Shown in pieces: positions 43,963 to 53,078 of a DNA stretch of 64,000 nucleotides. Positions within the stretch are counted from its first letter, which is position 1. Each line of letters begins with the position of its first letter. Below the pieces are notes generated by a model that saw nothing but the letters and a program-made list of their open reading frames with translations, was not told the origin of the DNA and ran no database searches. The stretch is from NCBI RefSeq assembly GCF_004345365.1, contig NZ_SLVF01000001.1, forward strand, positions 372,001-436,000, in the 5' to 3' direction. This DNA is from Kribbella sp. VKM Ac-2568 (GTDB taxonomy: Bacteria; Actinomycetota; Actinomycetes; Propionibacteriales; Kribbellaceae). The translations under genes and the position numbers were made by a program.

Positions 43963-44817
43963 ATGGATGAAACACTCGACAGGCCGTGGGTCGAGGACCT
44001 CGTCCGGGCCACCATCGAGGAGGACCTGGCCGGGGGCGTCGACGTCACCACGACGGCCACCGTCGAGGCGGACCAGGTCTCGGTGGCGGAGTTCGTGGCC
44101 CGGGCCGACGGCGTGGTCGCGGGTCTGCAGATCGCCGAGCTGGTGATCCGCCTGGTCGCGGGCAAGGAAGAGGTCGAGATCGAGCACTCGGTCGCGGACG
44201 GCGCCACGGTCAAGGCCGGCGACGTCCTGATGACCGTGCGCGGCAAGACCCGGCAGTTGCTGACCGCCGAGCGCACGACACTGAACCTGCTCTGCCACCT
44301 GTCCGGCGTCGCCACCCTGACGAGCCGCTGGGTCGCGGCGGTCGACGGCACGGGCGCGGTGATCCGCGACACCCGCAAGACGATGCCGCTGCTGCGCTCC
44401 CTGGAGAAGTACGCCGTCCGCTGTGGCGGCGGCAAGAACCACCGGATGGCGCTCTCCGACGCCGCCTTGATCAAGGACAACCACGTGATCGCCGCGGGCG
44501 GCGTGGCCGAGGCGTACCGGCTGGTCCGCAAGGCCTACCCGGACATCTCGATCGAGGTCGAGGTGGACTCCGTGGAGGACGCGGTGATCGCCGTCGAGTC
44601 CGGTGCCGAGCTGATCCTGCTCGACAACATGCCCGTGCAGCAGTTGCGCGAGGCGGTGGAGAAGGTGGCCGGCCGGGCCCGGCTCGAGGCCTCCGGCGGA
44701 CTTACGCTGGAGCTGGCCCGCGAGGTCGCCGAGACCGGCGTGAACTTCCTCGCCGTCGGCGCGCTCACGCACTCGGCGCCCGTCCTCGACATCGCGATGG
44801 ACCTCCAGGCGGCCTGA
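43963..44817 (+). CDS. nadC: Nicotinate-nucleotide pyrophosphorylase (QPRTase)
   Basis: A 284-residue quinolinate phosphoribosyltransferase making nicotinate mononucleotide. Motifs: EEDLAGGVDVTTTATV, ERTTLNLLCHLSGVATLT, DTRKTMPLLRSLEKYAVRCGGGKNHRMALSDAALIKDNH and LEASGGL. It follows nadB by 4 bp and overlaps coaX by one base (TGATG), so NAD and CoA genes share a transcript. Confidence 0.95.
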   Translation: MDETLDRPWVEDLVRATIEEDLAGGVDVTTTATVEADQVSVAEFVARADGVVAGLQIAELVIRLVAGKEEVEIEHSVADGATVKAGDVLMTVRGKTRQLLTAERTTLNLLCHLSGVATLTSRWVAAVDGTGAVIRDTRKTMPLLRSLEKYAVRCGGGKNHRMALSDAALIKDNHVIAAGGVAEAYRLVRKAYPDISIEVEVDSVEDAVIAVESGAELILLDNMPVQQLREAVEKVAGRARLEASGGLTLELAREVAETGVNFLAVGALTHSAPVLDIAMDLQAA

Positions 44818-45581
44818 TGCTGCTCGCCGTCGCCGTCGAGAACACCCGGACGCTGGTCGGCCTGATCGACGAGGGCACGGTCAAGCGGCACTGGTGGGTG
44901 GGGACGGACTCCCGCCGTACGGCGGACGAGTGGGCGGTGCTGCTCGAGGGGCTGCTGACCGGGGAATCCCCGGTCTCGGGGATCGCGGTCTGCTCCGCGG
45001 TCCCGCACGTCCTGCACGAACTGCGCGACGTGGTCGCCCGGTACTACCGCGACATACCGAGCGTGGTCGTCGAGCCGGGCGTGAAGACCGGGCTCCCGGT
45101 GCTCGTGGACAACCCTCGCGAGGTCGGCACCGACCGGATCTCGAACGCCCTGGCGGCGGTCCACCGATTCGGAGCCCCCTGCATCGTGGCGGACTTCGGT
45201 ACTGCGACCACGGTGGACGTGGTCAACCCCGGCGGCGCGTTCGTCGGCGGGGCGATTGCCCCGGGCATCGAGAGTTCCGTGGACGCGCTCGGTGTTTCTG
45301 CGGCGCAACTCCGCCGGGTGGAGCTCGTCCGCCCGCGGTCGGTGGTCGCCAAGAACACGGTGGAAGCGCTGCAGTCCGGCGCGATCTTCGGTTTCGCCGC
45401 GCTGGTGGACGGTCTGATCACCCGGATCATCGCCGACCAGGGCCTGGACCGCTCGACCGTCACGGTGGTCGCGACCGGTGCGCTGGCGCCGCTGGTGATT
45501 CCGGAATGCGCCCAGATCGACCACCACGAACCGTTCCTGACCCTGCACGGCCTGCACGAGGTCTTTGCCCGCAACAACTGA
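44817..45581 (+). CDS. coaX: Type III pantothenate kinase, altered phosphate-1 motif
   Basis: A 254-residue CoaX-family protein. It keeps G-T-D106-R (GTDRISNALAAV), D126-FGTATT and GGAIAPGI, all typical. The N-terminus, usually LLAIDVGNTNT, reads LLAVAVENTRT: the first-motif Asp (position 6) is Ala and Gly8 is Glu. That Asp belongs to the ATP-phosphate/Mg2+ site of the ASKHA fold, so kinase activity may be lost or weak. Mycobacterial CoaX has been reported as inactive, from memory. A CoaA elsewhere could cover the step. Confidence 0.87.
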   Translation: MLLAVAVENTRTLVGLIDEGTVKRHWWVGTDSRRTADEWAVLLEGLLTGESPVSGIAVCSAVPHVLHELRDVVARYYRDIPSVVVEPGVKTGLPVLVDNPREVGTDRISNALAAVHRFGAPCIVADFGTATTVDVVNPGGAFVGGAIAPGIESSVDALGVSAAQLRRVELVRPRSVVAKNTVEALQSGAIFGFAALVDGLITRIIADQGLDRSTVTVVATGALAPLVIPECAQIDHHEPFLTLHGLHEVFARNN

Positions 45582-45590
45582 TCCCACCCG

Positions 45591-45606
45591 CTGCCCGGTC
45601 GGGCAG
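45591..45606 (+). terminator. Hairpin after coaX
   Basis: CTGCCC-GGTC-GGGCAG, a perfect 6-bp stem 9 bp after the coaX stop, marks the probable end of the panC–coaX unit. It has no T-tract. The following ~160 bp to the next gene shows no further feature I can name. Confidence 0.5.
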
Positions 45607-45767
45607 GGTCACTGTCCGTTCGCGCCGGGTCACCGGATAACGGTCTTGTGCACAGGGCGGTCAGAGGATCACCATGAGGACGAGCGACACCCGGGTGGGG
45701 AGGCCCGGGGCCACGGGGTGGGTTCGTGGTCGCATCGGCGCGCGTCGCTGGGATCCGGGGGAGGATC

Positions 45768-46211
45768 ATGAGATCCGCATACCGTGTACTCGCAGGCCTC
45801 ATCTCGCTCGGCGTCCTGGTCCAGGCGATGGCGATCGCGCTCGGCTGGTTCACCGCCATCAAGGACGTGGACGACGGCTTGGTGATCGACAAGAACTACG
45901 ACGGCAACATCGGGCACAGCCTGCACGGCACCATCGGCATGATGGTGATCCCGATTCTTGCCATCCTGCTGCTGATCGTGTCGTTCTTCGCGCACGTCCC
46001 CGGCGGGGTCAAGTGGGCGGCGATCGTCTTCGGCCTGGTGGCGCTGCAGATCGCGCTGGCCTTCGTGGCGTTCGGCGCGCCCGCGGTCGGCGCCTTGCAC
46101 GGCGCCAACGCGCTGGTGCTGCTCGGCGTCTCGGGCATGGCGGCCAGGCGGGCATCCGGCCCACCGACACCGGCGACGACCGACACCACGGCGACCGAGG
46201 CGACCATCTAG
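45768..46211 (+). CDS. Four-helix membrane protein next to multicopper oxidase
   Basis: A 147-residue protein with four hydrophobic segments (YRVLAGLISLGVLVQAMAIALGWF, GTIGMMVIPILAILLLIVSFFAHV, WAAIVFGLVALQIALAFVAFG, ALHGANALVLLGVSGMAA) and two conserved-looking His near membrane ends (GHSLHG, LHGAN). The pattern resembles the DUF6220-like/cytochrome-b-like four-helix group. GGGGGAGG precedes ATG 45768. It lies 35 bp before the multicopper oxidase gene and is probably its operon partner. The His pairs could bind haem or copper, but this is inference. Confidence 0.78.
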   Translation: MRSAYRVLAGLISLGVLVQAMAIALGWFTAIKDVDDGLVIDKNYDGNIGHSLHGTIGMMVIPILAILLLIVSFFAHVPGGVKWAAIVFGLVALQIALAFVAFGAPAVGALHGANALVLLGVSGMAARRASGPPTPATTDTTATEATI

Positions 46212-46246
46212 ATGCTCTTGGCAACGAGCAGCGGCCGGCGGAGCTG

Positions 46247-47692
46247 ATGGCCCGCCGGCCGCCCCGCCGCGTCCTGATCGGGTTGCTGGCCACGATCGCG
46301 CTGCTGGCCCCGATCGGCTGGTTCTGGCAGCAGAGCCTGGTGCCCGGCGGGATGTCGGCGATGGACATGGGGTACGCCGACTTCGGCGGCGGCCCGTCGG
46401 TGGCGCTGATGCACGCCGGCCACGGAACCGACCTGAGCAAGCTGGCCGCGGCCCCGGATCGTCCAGCCGACGTCTCGGTGAGCCTCGTCGCGCGCAAGGA
46501 ACGCTTCGACATCCCCGGCCGTGGCTCGACCGAGGGCTACACGCTCAACCACACCTCGCCGGGCCCGGAGATCAAGGCGAAGAAGGGCGACCTGGTCGAG
46601 GTCACCCTGGTCAACGAGTCGGTCTCCGGGGGAATGACGCTGCACTGGCACGGCGTCGACGTACCGGCCGCGCAGGACGGCGTCGCCGGCGTCACCCAGG
46701 ACGCGGTGATGCCCGGGCAGACGTTCAGGTACCGCTTCGTCGCTCCCGACGTCGGCACGTACTGGTACCACTCGCACCAGTTGTCGCACGAGCAGGTCAA
46801 GGGCGGCCTGTACGGCGTGCTGGTGATCTCGCCGGGCCCGACAGACGTGGTCGCCGTGGCCCACACGTACGACAAGGTCCGCACGGTCAACGGCGGGTAC
46901 GGCGAACGCCGGGTGCCCGGAGTCGCCGGTTCCACCGTGCGAGTCCGGCTGATCAACACGGACAACGGCCCGATGGCGGCGTGGGTCGACGGCGCGCCGT
47001 ACAAGGTGGTCGCGGTGGACGGGACCGAGGTGAACGCGCCGACGCAGGTCGAGGGGAAGTCTGTGCTCGTGACCGCGGGCGGCCGGATCGATCTAGTCAT
47101 CACCCTGCCGGCCAACGCGATCCGGATCGGCCTGGGGGGTGGACCGACGACCCTGGTGATCGGCGAGGGCGACGCGCCGACCGGCCGCGAACCACCCGAG
47201 CCGGTCGACCTGCTGACCTACGGGAAGCCCGCCGCGCTGCCCTTCGACCCGTCATCGGCGGATCGGAAATTCGAGTACCGGATCGGCCGCCGCCCTGGCT
47301 TCTTCGACGGCAAGCCCGGCCTGTGGTGGACGATCAACGGCCACCAGTTCCCCGACGTACCGATGTTCGTCGTGAAGCAGGGCGACGTCGTCAGGATGAC
47401 CGTCAGGAACACCTCCGGCCAGGTCCACCCGATGCACCTGCACGGCCACCACGTGGTCGTCCTCAGCCGCAACGGCCAGCCGGCCACCGGCAGCCCGTGG
47501 TGGGTCGACTCCCTCAACGTCGAGGACGACGAGACCTACGAGATCGCGTTCCTGGCTGACAACCCGGGCATCTGGATGGACCACTGCCACAACCTTCCGC
47601 ACGCCGCGCAGGGCCTGATCACCCACCTGATGTACGAGGGCGTCACCACCCCGTTCCACCTCGACGGCCCCACCGGCAACGAGCCCGAGTAG
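46247..47692 (+). CDS. Membrane-anchored multicopper oxidase
   Basis: A 481-residue cupredoxin oxidase with an N-terminal membrane anchor ([20 protein letters not shown]). The four copper-binding motifs are in order: H133-WHG, HSHQ (~190), H394-PMHLHGH and H446[11 protein letters not shown], giving the T1 Cys/His and the T2/T3 trinuclear His set. It should oxidise a substrate or Cu(I) outside the membrane while reducing O2. A Met/His-rich stretch near the N-terminus ([12 protein letters not shown]…ALMHAGHG) may bind Cu. The upstream four-helix membrane protein is the likely partner. GGAG precedes ATG 46247. Confidence 0.9.
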   Translation: MARRPPRRVLIGLLATIALLAPIGWFWQQSLVPGGMSAMDMGYADFGGGPSVALMHAGHGTDLSKLAAAPDRPADVSVSLVARKERFDIPGRGSTEGYTLNHTSPGPEIKAKKGDLVEVTLVNESVSGGMTLHWHGVDVPAAQDGVAGVTQDAVMPGQTFRYRFVAPDVGTYWYHSHQLSHEQVKGGLYGVLVISPGPTDVVAVAHTYDKVRTVNGGYGERRVPGVAGSTVRVRLINTDNGPMAAWVDGAPYKVVAVDGTEVNAPTQVEGKSVLVTAGGRIDLVITLPANAIRIGLGGGPTTLVIGEGDAPTGREPPEPVDLLTYGKPAALPFDPSSADRKFEYRIGRRPGFFDGKPGLWWTINGHQFPDVPMFVVKQGDVVRMTVRNTSGQVHPMHLHGHHVVVLSRNGQPATGSPWWVDSLNVEDDETYEIAFLADNPGIWMDHCHNLPHAAQGLITHLMYEGVTTPFHLDGPTGNEPE

Positions 47693-47693
47693 G

Positions 47694-48254
47694 TCAGGCG
47701 TCGATCGGGCGGCCGACCGTGAGGGCTGTGCGCAGGGCGGCGGGGAGGCTGTTGTACGCCGGGTCTGGGGTGGTGCCGGTGGCGTCGAGGGTCTTGGAGA
47801 AGAAGCAGCGGGCGGCCGCGGCGAGGGCGACGTCCAGGATGTCCTCGTCGGAGAGGCCTTGCGCGCGGAGGGTGTCGACGTCGGCCTCGGTGATGGTGTG
47901 GGCCGCGACGGCAACCTTGCGGGCGAAGGACATGACGGCTCGGTCGACCGGGTCGTCGGACGGGTCATGGACCAGCGCGGCGACCTCGTCGGCGGTCAGG
48001 AACTTCTCGGCCAGGACCTGGCCGTGGGCGAGGCAGCAGTAGCTGGACTTCAGCGCCGTCGCCGCGGCCAGCGTGGCGAGCTCGTAGCGGCGGAGGTCCA
48101 TGCCCGCCTTGATCGCGCCGTTCAGCTGCTTCCACGCCTCGTAGACCGCGGGGCGCGCGGCGAACATGGTGACGAAGTTCGGGATGTGCCCGGCCGGCGA
48201 GCGGTTCTCCTCGAGAAAGCCCTCGGGCGGTTCGGACGGATTGAGGTAGGCCAT
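47694..48254 (-). CDS. Carboxymuconolactone decarboxylase/AhpD-like protein
   Basis: A 186-residue protein of the peroxidase-related AhpD-like family. The core motif is SSYCCLAHG: the catalytic Cys and His are present, while the first Cys of the classical CxxC is Ser, a pattern seen in the peroxidase-related subfamily. Expected role is alkylhydroperoxide reduction in the cytosol, though the Ser makes this uncertain. ATG 48254 follows GGGGGGAA. It is convergent with the multicopper oxidase, with one base between stops. Confidence 0.82.
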   Translation of the reverse strand: MAYLNPSEPPEGFLEENRSPAGHIPNFVTMFAARPAVYEAWKQLNGAIKAGMDLRRYELATLAAATALKSSYCCLAHGQVLAEKFLTADEVAALVHDPSDDPVDRAVMSFARKVAVAAHTITEADVDTLRAQGLSDEDILDVALAAAARCFFSKTLDATGTTPDPAYNSLPAALRTALTVGRPIDA

Positions 48255-48353
48255 GATTCCCCCCGGAGGTCGTGTCGGCCACCAGTGTGTCTCATCGCGA
48301 CCCACGGGAGTGTTTTCTTGACTCACTCCAGATCAGCTGGAAAGCTGCGGTGC

Positions 48354-48545
48354 ATGTACCAGCTGATCTGCCGGAGCTGCGGGCGGATCGAGGACGTCGA
48401 TCGCGCCGTGGGCGAGACGACCTGCCTGGGAGCCGACGACGGGAGTGGCTTCCGGATCGAGGAGGCCGAGGTCACCTACTGGGGACTGTGCCCGGCCTGC
48501 GCGGCCGATCGCGACGCCAGCCACCGGTCCACCGCTCAGCTGTAG
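48354..48545 (+). CDS. Stand-alone Fur-like C-terminal metal-binding domain
   Basis: A 63-residue protein corresponding to the C-terminal dimerisation/zinc domain of Fur-family repressors: [18 protein letters not shown] matches Fur HLVCRSCGxxxDVD, and [18 protein letters not shown] matches the closing CxxC. The N-terminal winged helix is absent, and the 99 bp upstream cannot hold it. GGAAAG precedes the ATG and TTGACT (48318–48323) may be a -35 box. It could be a decayed fur gene or a genuine small zinc-ribbon protein modulating a Fur partner. It overlaps the convergent PPOX gene by 10 bp. Confidence 0.72.
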   Translation: MYQLICRSCGRIEDVDRAVGETTCLGADDGSGFRIEEAEVTYWGLCPACAADRDASHRSTAQL

Positions 48546-48943
48546 GACCAGCCGGACCAGGTGTCGATCGTCATCGTGATGACCGGACCGCGCGGTGGGT
48601 CCAGCCGGTACTGCGGGTACTTGGCGGCGAGTGACTCCACCGCCACCGGGTTCTGCTCGTCCACCCGGGCCACGCCGTCGGCACGGACCCACCAGAGCTG
48701 GGACCAGTCGGCGTCGTACCGGTCGCAGAGGACGGCAACTCGGGGGTTCCAGGCGAGGTTGCGCAGCCGGCGGAGGTTCGTGGTGGACTTCGGCTTCTGG
48801 TCGATCGCGATCACGAGTTCGTCGCCGGCGAGGGCGAAGACGACCGGGACGATGTGCGGCCGGAGGTCCTCGCCGGTAGTGGCGAGGAACGCGCGCTCGG
48901 CGGTCCCGAGGTAGTGTCGGCAGACGTCCGCCCCGAGTCTCAC
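48536..48943 (-). CDS. PPOX-class F420-dependent oxidoreductase-like protein
   Basis: A 135-residue split-barrel flavin/deazaflavin-binding protein: [64 protein letters not shown] is the pattern of the PPOX-class F420-dependent subfamily, with the [11 protein letters not shown] strand following. Substrate unknown. GTG 48943 is the start. With fbiC and DUF2342 in the window, an F420 cofactor is reasonable, though the sequence alone does not rule out FMN. Confidence 0.82.
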   Translation of the reverse strand: MRLGADVCRHYLGTAERAFLATTGEDLRPHIVPVVFALAGDELVIAIDQKPKSTTNLRRLRNLAWNPRVAVLCDRYDADWSQLWWVRADGVARVDEQNPVAVESLAAKYPQYRLDPPRGPVITMTIDTWSGWSYS

Positions 48944-49026
48944 GGATCGACCCTACTGCCGGTCCGCCGGTTGTTCTGACTAGGTAAGGTCTAGCCGTCG
49001 CTGCTGTGAGGGTGGGGTGAGGCGAA

Positions 49027-50337
49027 ATGGTCAGAGTGCGGGCTGTTTTGTCGACGGCTCTCGCGGTGCTGTGCGGAGCCACGCTGCTCACCGCATGCTC
49101 CTCGGACCCGACGCCGAGTGGGGTCACGCTCGCCTGGGCCAGTGAGAGCCGCCAGGCCGTCCGGGTGAGTTGGAAGGACTCGAACGCGCCGAACCGGATC
49201 ACCATCGAAGGCGTGCTCAGCACCAGCCCGTCGTACGTGAAGTATCTGCCGGACAACGCGCCGAACACCTGGGACATCCCGAGCTCGGAGTTCCCGCCGG
49301 ACGGGAACTACCGGATCGCGCTCGCGGTCGGGACGTCGAGCGGTGGTGTCACCAGCAAGCCGGCCAGGTCGCCGATGTTCGACACCGACGGCCCGGTCCG
49401 GCCGTCCGCCTCGGCCGCCATCCCGACCGGGGAGTCCGGCCAGGACGTGCTCGTGCGCTGGACCGTGCCGGCGCCCCCGCAGGACTTCAGCCCGGACGAT
49501 CCGCTGGACGTGACCGGGCGTCCCCAGCTCTACGTGCCGCTCGTCGGCCGGCCGGGGGAGCAGCTGCGCGCGATGGGACCGGGCACCACCTCCACCCGGG
49601 TGGTGCTCAAGGACCTGGAGCCCCCGTACCTCTTCCAGCTCCGCGCCCAGAACGAGTGGACCTCCGCGGTCGGCGGCGAGATCTCGGGCCGGACCAGTAC
49701 GACGACCGCGTCGGTCCCCGGGTCGGCGCAGTTCAGCGTGGCCATGAGGATCCGCGGCCGGGCGATCCTGCAGGAGGTCCGCTGCGCCCCGGAGACCAGT
49801 TGCGTGCAGCAACGAACCACCTCGGCCGGACTGCCCGTGGTCGTCCTCACGCAGGTCAGGCCGCGCGCCCGGTGGACACCCGCGGGCCGCGGTATCACCA
49901 GCACCGGCGGGTATTACGACATACCGGTCACCGCCGCGGGCACCCGTCCCTACATGGTCACCGTGCCGCTCTACAGCGGGGTGGGATCGGTGGTCAACTC
50001 CTCGACGAGCAAGGCGGCGGTGACGAGGGGCGTCGTACGGGTCGCATCGGCCGGATTCATCGGCGGGGCGTCGCGGCGGCGGGGTGAGACGATCACGGTC
50101 TACGCGACCGTGAAGCCGGCGATGAACGCGGTCGCGCTGCTGCAACAGTGGAACCGAGTGTCCAAGAGGTGGAACAACGTCAAGCGGGTGCGGATCCTGC
50201 GGGGCCAGGTGGTGTTCCCCTTCAAGGCCGCGCGGCCGGGCCTCTTTGTGTTCCGGTACGTGCTGCCGAGCGCGACGTACCTGGGCCGGCCGCTCTACAG
50301 CACGGCCACACCGAACCTCATGCTAAGCATCCGCTGA
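49027..50337 (+). CDS. Secreted lipoprotein with fibronectin-III-like domains
   Basis: A 436-residue lipoprotein: signal peptide and lipobox TLLTACSS (Cys about residue 24). The body contains beta-strand-rich repeats with FnIII character (AVRVSWKDSNAPNRITIEG… and a second DVLVRWTVPAPPQDFS). The C-terminal half (SRRRGETITVYATVKPAMNAVALLQQWNRVSKRW) resembles extracellular beta-sandwich modules. I do not recognise a function. It overlaps dedA by 15 bp at the 3' ends (convergent). Acts outside the membrane. Confidence 0.83.
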   Translation: MVRVRAVLSTALAVLCGATLLTACSSDPTPSGVTLAWASESRQAVRVSWKDSNAPNRITIEGVLSTSPSYVKYLPDNAPNTWDIPSSEFPPDGNYRIALAVGTSSGGVTSKPARSPMFDTDGPVRPSASAAIPTGESGQDVLVRWTVPAPPQDFSPDDPLDVTGRPQLYVPLVGRPGEQLRAMGPGTTSTRVVLKDLEPPYLFQLRAQNEWTSAVGGEISGRTSTTTASVPGSAQFSVAMRIRGRAILQEVRCAPETSCVQQRTTSAGLPVVVLTQVRPRARWTPAGRGITSTGGYYDIPVTAAGTRPYMVTVPLYSGVGSVVNSSTSKAAVTRGVVRVASAGFIGGASRRRGETITVYATVKPAMNAVALLQQWNRVSKRWNNVKRVRILRGQVVFPFKAARPGLFVFRYVLPSATYLGRPLYSTATPNLMLSIR

Positions 50338-51021
50338 CGTCTCGACCGCCATCGGTCCCGCCTCCAGCGACTGGGCATCAGCCGGTACTGCGGCCTCGGT
50401 CCCCCCGCTGCGGCGTTTGCGCAGTTTGTAGCCGGCGTACGCCGCGACCGCGGCGACGGCGATCACCACCAGGGCCCAGACCGAGACTTCCCCGAAGATC
50501 TTGTCCGCGTTGTCGCCGACCTTGAACGCGACGATGCCGATCGTCGTCGACCACGCGATCCCGCCGGCCGCGTTGGCGCCGAGGAACCGCGGGTAGGGCA
50601 TCCGCAGCGTGCCCGCCATCGGCCCGGCGAAGATCCGCAGCAGCGCGACGAACCGGCCGAAGAAGACGGTCCAGACGCCGTACTTGTGGAAGTACTTCTC
50701 GGCCTTCTCGATCCGCTCCGGCGAGAAGTGGTGGAACCGGCGGCCGAGCCGGTCGAACAGCCCGCGCCCCGCCCGGCGCCCGACGAAATAGCCGACCGAG
50801 TCGCCGATGATGGCGCCGGCCGCCGCTGCCGCGATCACGATCACCAGGTTCAGGTCACCCTGCGAAGCCAGCAGCGAGGCGGCGATCAGCGTCGTCTCGC
50901 CCGGCAGTGGCACCCCCATGCTCTCGATGCCGATGACCAGCCCGACGACCAGGTACGCCAGTACGGCGACGCCGCCGGTCGGTACCGCGATGGCCAGCGC
51001 GTCCAGTGTTGATCCCCCCAT
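50323..51021 (-). CDS. DedA-family membrane protein
   Basis: A 232-residue DedA/VTT-domain protein: [89 protein letters not shown] are the family blocks, with conserved Glu/Asp and Arg residues in the re-entrant helices. DedA proteins act as lipid carriers or flippases (undecaprenyl phosphate or phosphatidylethanolamine recycling) coupled to proton motive force. The C-terminal ~35 residues are an acidic/Ala tail not typical of the family. Confidence 0.88.
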   Translation of the reverse strand: MGGSTLDALAIAVPTGGVAVLAYLVVGLVIGIESMGVPLPGETTLIAASLLASQGDLNLVIVIAAAAAGAIIGDSVGYFVGRRAGRGLFDRLGRRFHHFSPERIEKAEKYFHKYGVWTVFFGRFVALLRIFAGPMAGTLRMPYPRFLGANAAGGIAWSTTIGIVAFKVGDNADKIFGEVSVWALVVIAVAAVAAYAGYKLRKRRSGGTEAAVPADAQSLEAGPMAVETSADA

Positions 51022-51067
51022 GCCTCCATCCTGGCACCCGCGCGCAAGCGCTTAGCTGATCTGTGAG

Positions 51068-51922
51068 CTAATCCCGGGGGATTTCAGGGTTCGTCCCGTT
51101 GAACGCCTTCGTAACGTTCTGTAGCGCCGCCGTGACCTCGGACGGGATCACCCAGAAGGTGTTGCCCGGACCCTTCGCGAGCTCGGGCAGCATCTGCAAG
51201 TACTGGTAGGCCAGGAGTTTCGGGTCCGGGTCGTTGCGGTGGATCGCCTCGAACACCGTGTCGATCGCCTTCGCCTGGCCCTCGGCCCGCAGGATCGCCG
51301 CCTGCCGCTCGCCCTCGGCGGTCAGGATCCGGGACTGCCGCACGCCCTCGGCGGTGAGGATCGCGGCCCGCTTCTCCCGGTCCGCCCGCATCTGCTTCTC
51401 CATCGACTCCTTGATCGACGGCGGCGGGTCGATCGCCTTCAGCTCGACCCGGTTCACCCGGATGCCCCACTTGCCGGAGGCCTCGTCCAGCACGCCGCGC
51501 AGCTGTGAGTTGATGTGTTCGCGGGACGTCAGCACCTTCTCCAGGTCCAGGCTGCCGATCACGTTGCGCAGTGTGGTGACGGTGAGCTGCTCGATCGCCT
51601 GCTCGAAGTTGGCGATCTCGTACGCCGCCGCGCGGGGATCGGTGACCTGGACGTACAGCACGGTGTCGATGTCGACGACCAGGTTCTCCTCGGTGATCAC
51701 CGACCGCGGCTCGAACGAGATCACCTGCTCGCGCAGGTCGATCAGCTGCCGCGGCCGGTCGATGAACGGGATGACGATGTTCAGCCCGGGCTCGAGCGTG
51801 CGCAGATAGCGGCCGAGCCGCTCCACGTTGCTCGCCCTGGCCTGCGGGACGATGCGGACGGTACGCAGGACCAGCACGACGGCCAGCAAGGCCACCACGA
51901 TCCCGACGATCAGTTCGGCCAT
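51068..51922 (-). CDS. SPFH/stomatin-like membrane protein
   Basis: A 284-residue SPFH (band 7) protein: N-terminal membrane anchor (LIVGIVVALLAVVLVLRTV), RIVPQARASNVERLGRYLRTLEPGLNIVIPFIDR, the SPFH core, and a C-terminal helical stretch (MEKQMRADREKRAAILTAEGVRQSRILTAEGERQAAILRAEGQAKA) forming oligomers. It forms membrane microdomains and may control a protease or channel. Its start overlaps the nfeD stop by 13 bp; NfeD–SPFH pairs are a conserved unit. Confidence 0.92.
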   Translation of the reverse strand: MAELIVGIVVALLAVVLVLRTVRIVPQARASNVERLGRYLRTLEPGLNIVIPFIDRPRQLIDLREQVISFEPRSVITEENLVVDIDTVLYVQVTDPRAAAYEIANFEQAIEQLTVTTLRNVIGSLDLEKVLTSREHINSQLRGVLDEASGKWGIRVNRVELKAIDPPPSIKESMEKQMRADREKRAAILTAEGVRQSRILTAEGERQAAILRAEGQAKAIDTVFEAIHRNDPDPKLLAYQYLQMLPELAKGPGNTFWVIPSEVTAALQNVTKAFNGTNPEIPRD

Positions 51923-52356
51923 GGATCCTCCCGGGGATGCACGAGGGCTGTGGCGCCCTCGATCGCGAATACGTCGACCGTGGTCCCGGTAGGGATCAGG
52001 ACGTCGGGATCGTAGGACCGCGCGCTCCACTCCTCGCCGCCGATCCGGACCCGGCCGGGCTCCCGTCCGACCGGGCTCAGAACCACCGCTTCCCGCCCGA
52101 TCAGGGCGGCCACGCCGGTCCGTAGCTGCGGGTGCGAGTTCAGGTTCCGGCGAGCGACCGGCCGGACCAGTGTGATCATCGCGGCGGCCGTCACGGCGAA
52201 GGCGAGCAGTTGCAACCCCACGCTCAGGCCGAGAGCGGCGATCGCGGCCGCGGCCAGTGCCGCGACAGCGAGCAGCAACAAGTCGAGTGTGGCCGTCAGC
52301 AGCTCGGCGATACCGAGCACCGCGGCAATGGTCAGCCAGAGAAGCCAGGACTGCAT
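51910..52356 (-). CDS. NfeD-family membrane protein
   Basis: A 148-residue NfeD protein: about four membrane segments (LLWLTIAAVLGIAELLTATLDLLLLAVAALAAAAIAAL) followed by a soluble OB-fold (LIGREAVVLSPVGREPGRVRIGGEEWSARSYDPDVLIPTGTTVDVFAIEGATALVHP). It partners with the downstream stomatin-like gene, with a 13-bp overlap. The pair maintains membrane-protein quality in other bacteria. The start is the first ATG; the 128 bp upstream show no clear promoter I can name. Confidence 0.9.
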   Translation of the reverse strand: MQSWLLWLTIAAVLGIAELLTATLDLLLLAVAALAAAAIAALGLSVGLQLLAFAVTAAAMITLVRPVARRNLNSHPQLRTGVAALIGREAVVLSPVGREPGRVRIGGEEWSARSYDPDVLIPTGTTVDVFAIEGATALVHPREDPWPN

Positions 52357-52484
52357 GTGATCACCTGCGCGGCGGAGAAACCCTCTCGTTTCGACGGTAC
52401 TCCGGTGCGGCGGAAACTTGTCCTGTCGGCGGCTAACAGTTCGGACAGTGCCGTAATCGGGCCCCAGTCGGGCTCAGCTGGCGC

Positions 52485-53057
52485 TCAGTCGGCTTCTTCG
52501 GGGGCTTTGCCGGTGGGGACGACGGCGAGCAGGGTGCTGACCAGGCGGGTGGCTGCCGGATGGCTGGCCGCTGTCCGGCCGCGGCGGTGCCGGTCGATCA
52601 CCTCGGTGAGCTCCTTGCCGAGCTCCTCGGCCTCGGCCTTCGTCAGCCACAGGCGAGCGCGGCTCATCAGGCTGAGCCCGTCCCAGGGATCGTCGCCGGA
52701 CATCTCCTCGAACTGCTCCATCACCCGGTTCACGTTGGTACGCATCATCGTCTGGCTCGCCAGCCGGCCCGCGCCGCTGGACTGTGACGAGATGACCAGG
52801 CTGACCGCCGGGGCCCGCCACGGCCGCTCGCGGCCGTCCGTGGTGTCGTCCGCGCGCTCGACGATGCCCCAGCGGGCCAGTGCCCGGAGGTGGTAGCTCG
52901 TCGCGGACGGGGTCAGCCCGGCCAGTTCGGCGCACTCGGTCGCGGTCAGCACCCGGCCGTTGTAGAGCTCCTCGATGATCAGCTGCCGGGCCGGGTGGGC
53001 CAGGGCGCGGATCGCCCGCGGATCGGTCAGCTCCAGGCGCTTCTTCTTCGCGGCCAC
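52485..53057 (-). CDS. Winged-helix (ArsR-like) regulator
   Basis: A 190-residue regulator: DPRAIRALAHPARQLIIEELYNGRVLTATECAELAGLTPSATSYHLRALARWGIVERADDTTDGRERPWRA is an ArsR/HTH_20 winged helix, and the C-terminal half is a helical domain of unknown role. GTG 53057 gives the usual N-terminus. A longer start at ATG 53111 exists but would lie inside the operator, almost meeting the divergent MFS start. Partner gene: the divergent MFS exporter, which it probably represses through the four-half-site operator. Confidence 0.85.
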   Translation of the reverse strand: MAAKKKRLELTDPRAIRALAHPARQLIIEELYNGRVLTATECAELAGLTPSATSYHLRALARWGIVERADDTTDGRERPWRAPAVSLVISSQSSGAGRLASQTMMRTNVNRVMEQFEEMSGDDPWDGLSLMSRARLWLTKAEAEELGKELTEVIDRHRRGRTAASHPAATRLVSTLLAVVPTGKAPEEAD

Positions 53058-53078
53058 GGCGACAGCGTAGCCGGTCCC

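Noticed and set aside
45674..45767. Possible upstream start or small gene before the four-helix membrane protein
   Set aside because: Open frames here have no Shine-Dalgarno and run through the membrane-protein gene in the wrong phase; the start at 45768 has an excellent ribosome-binding site.
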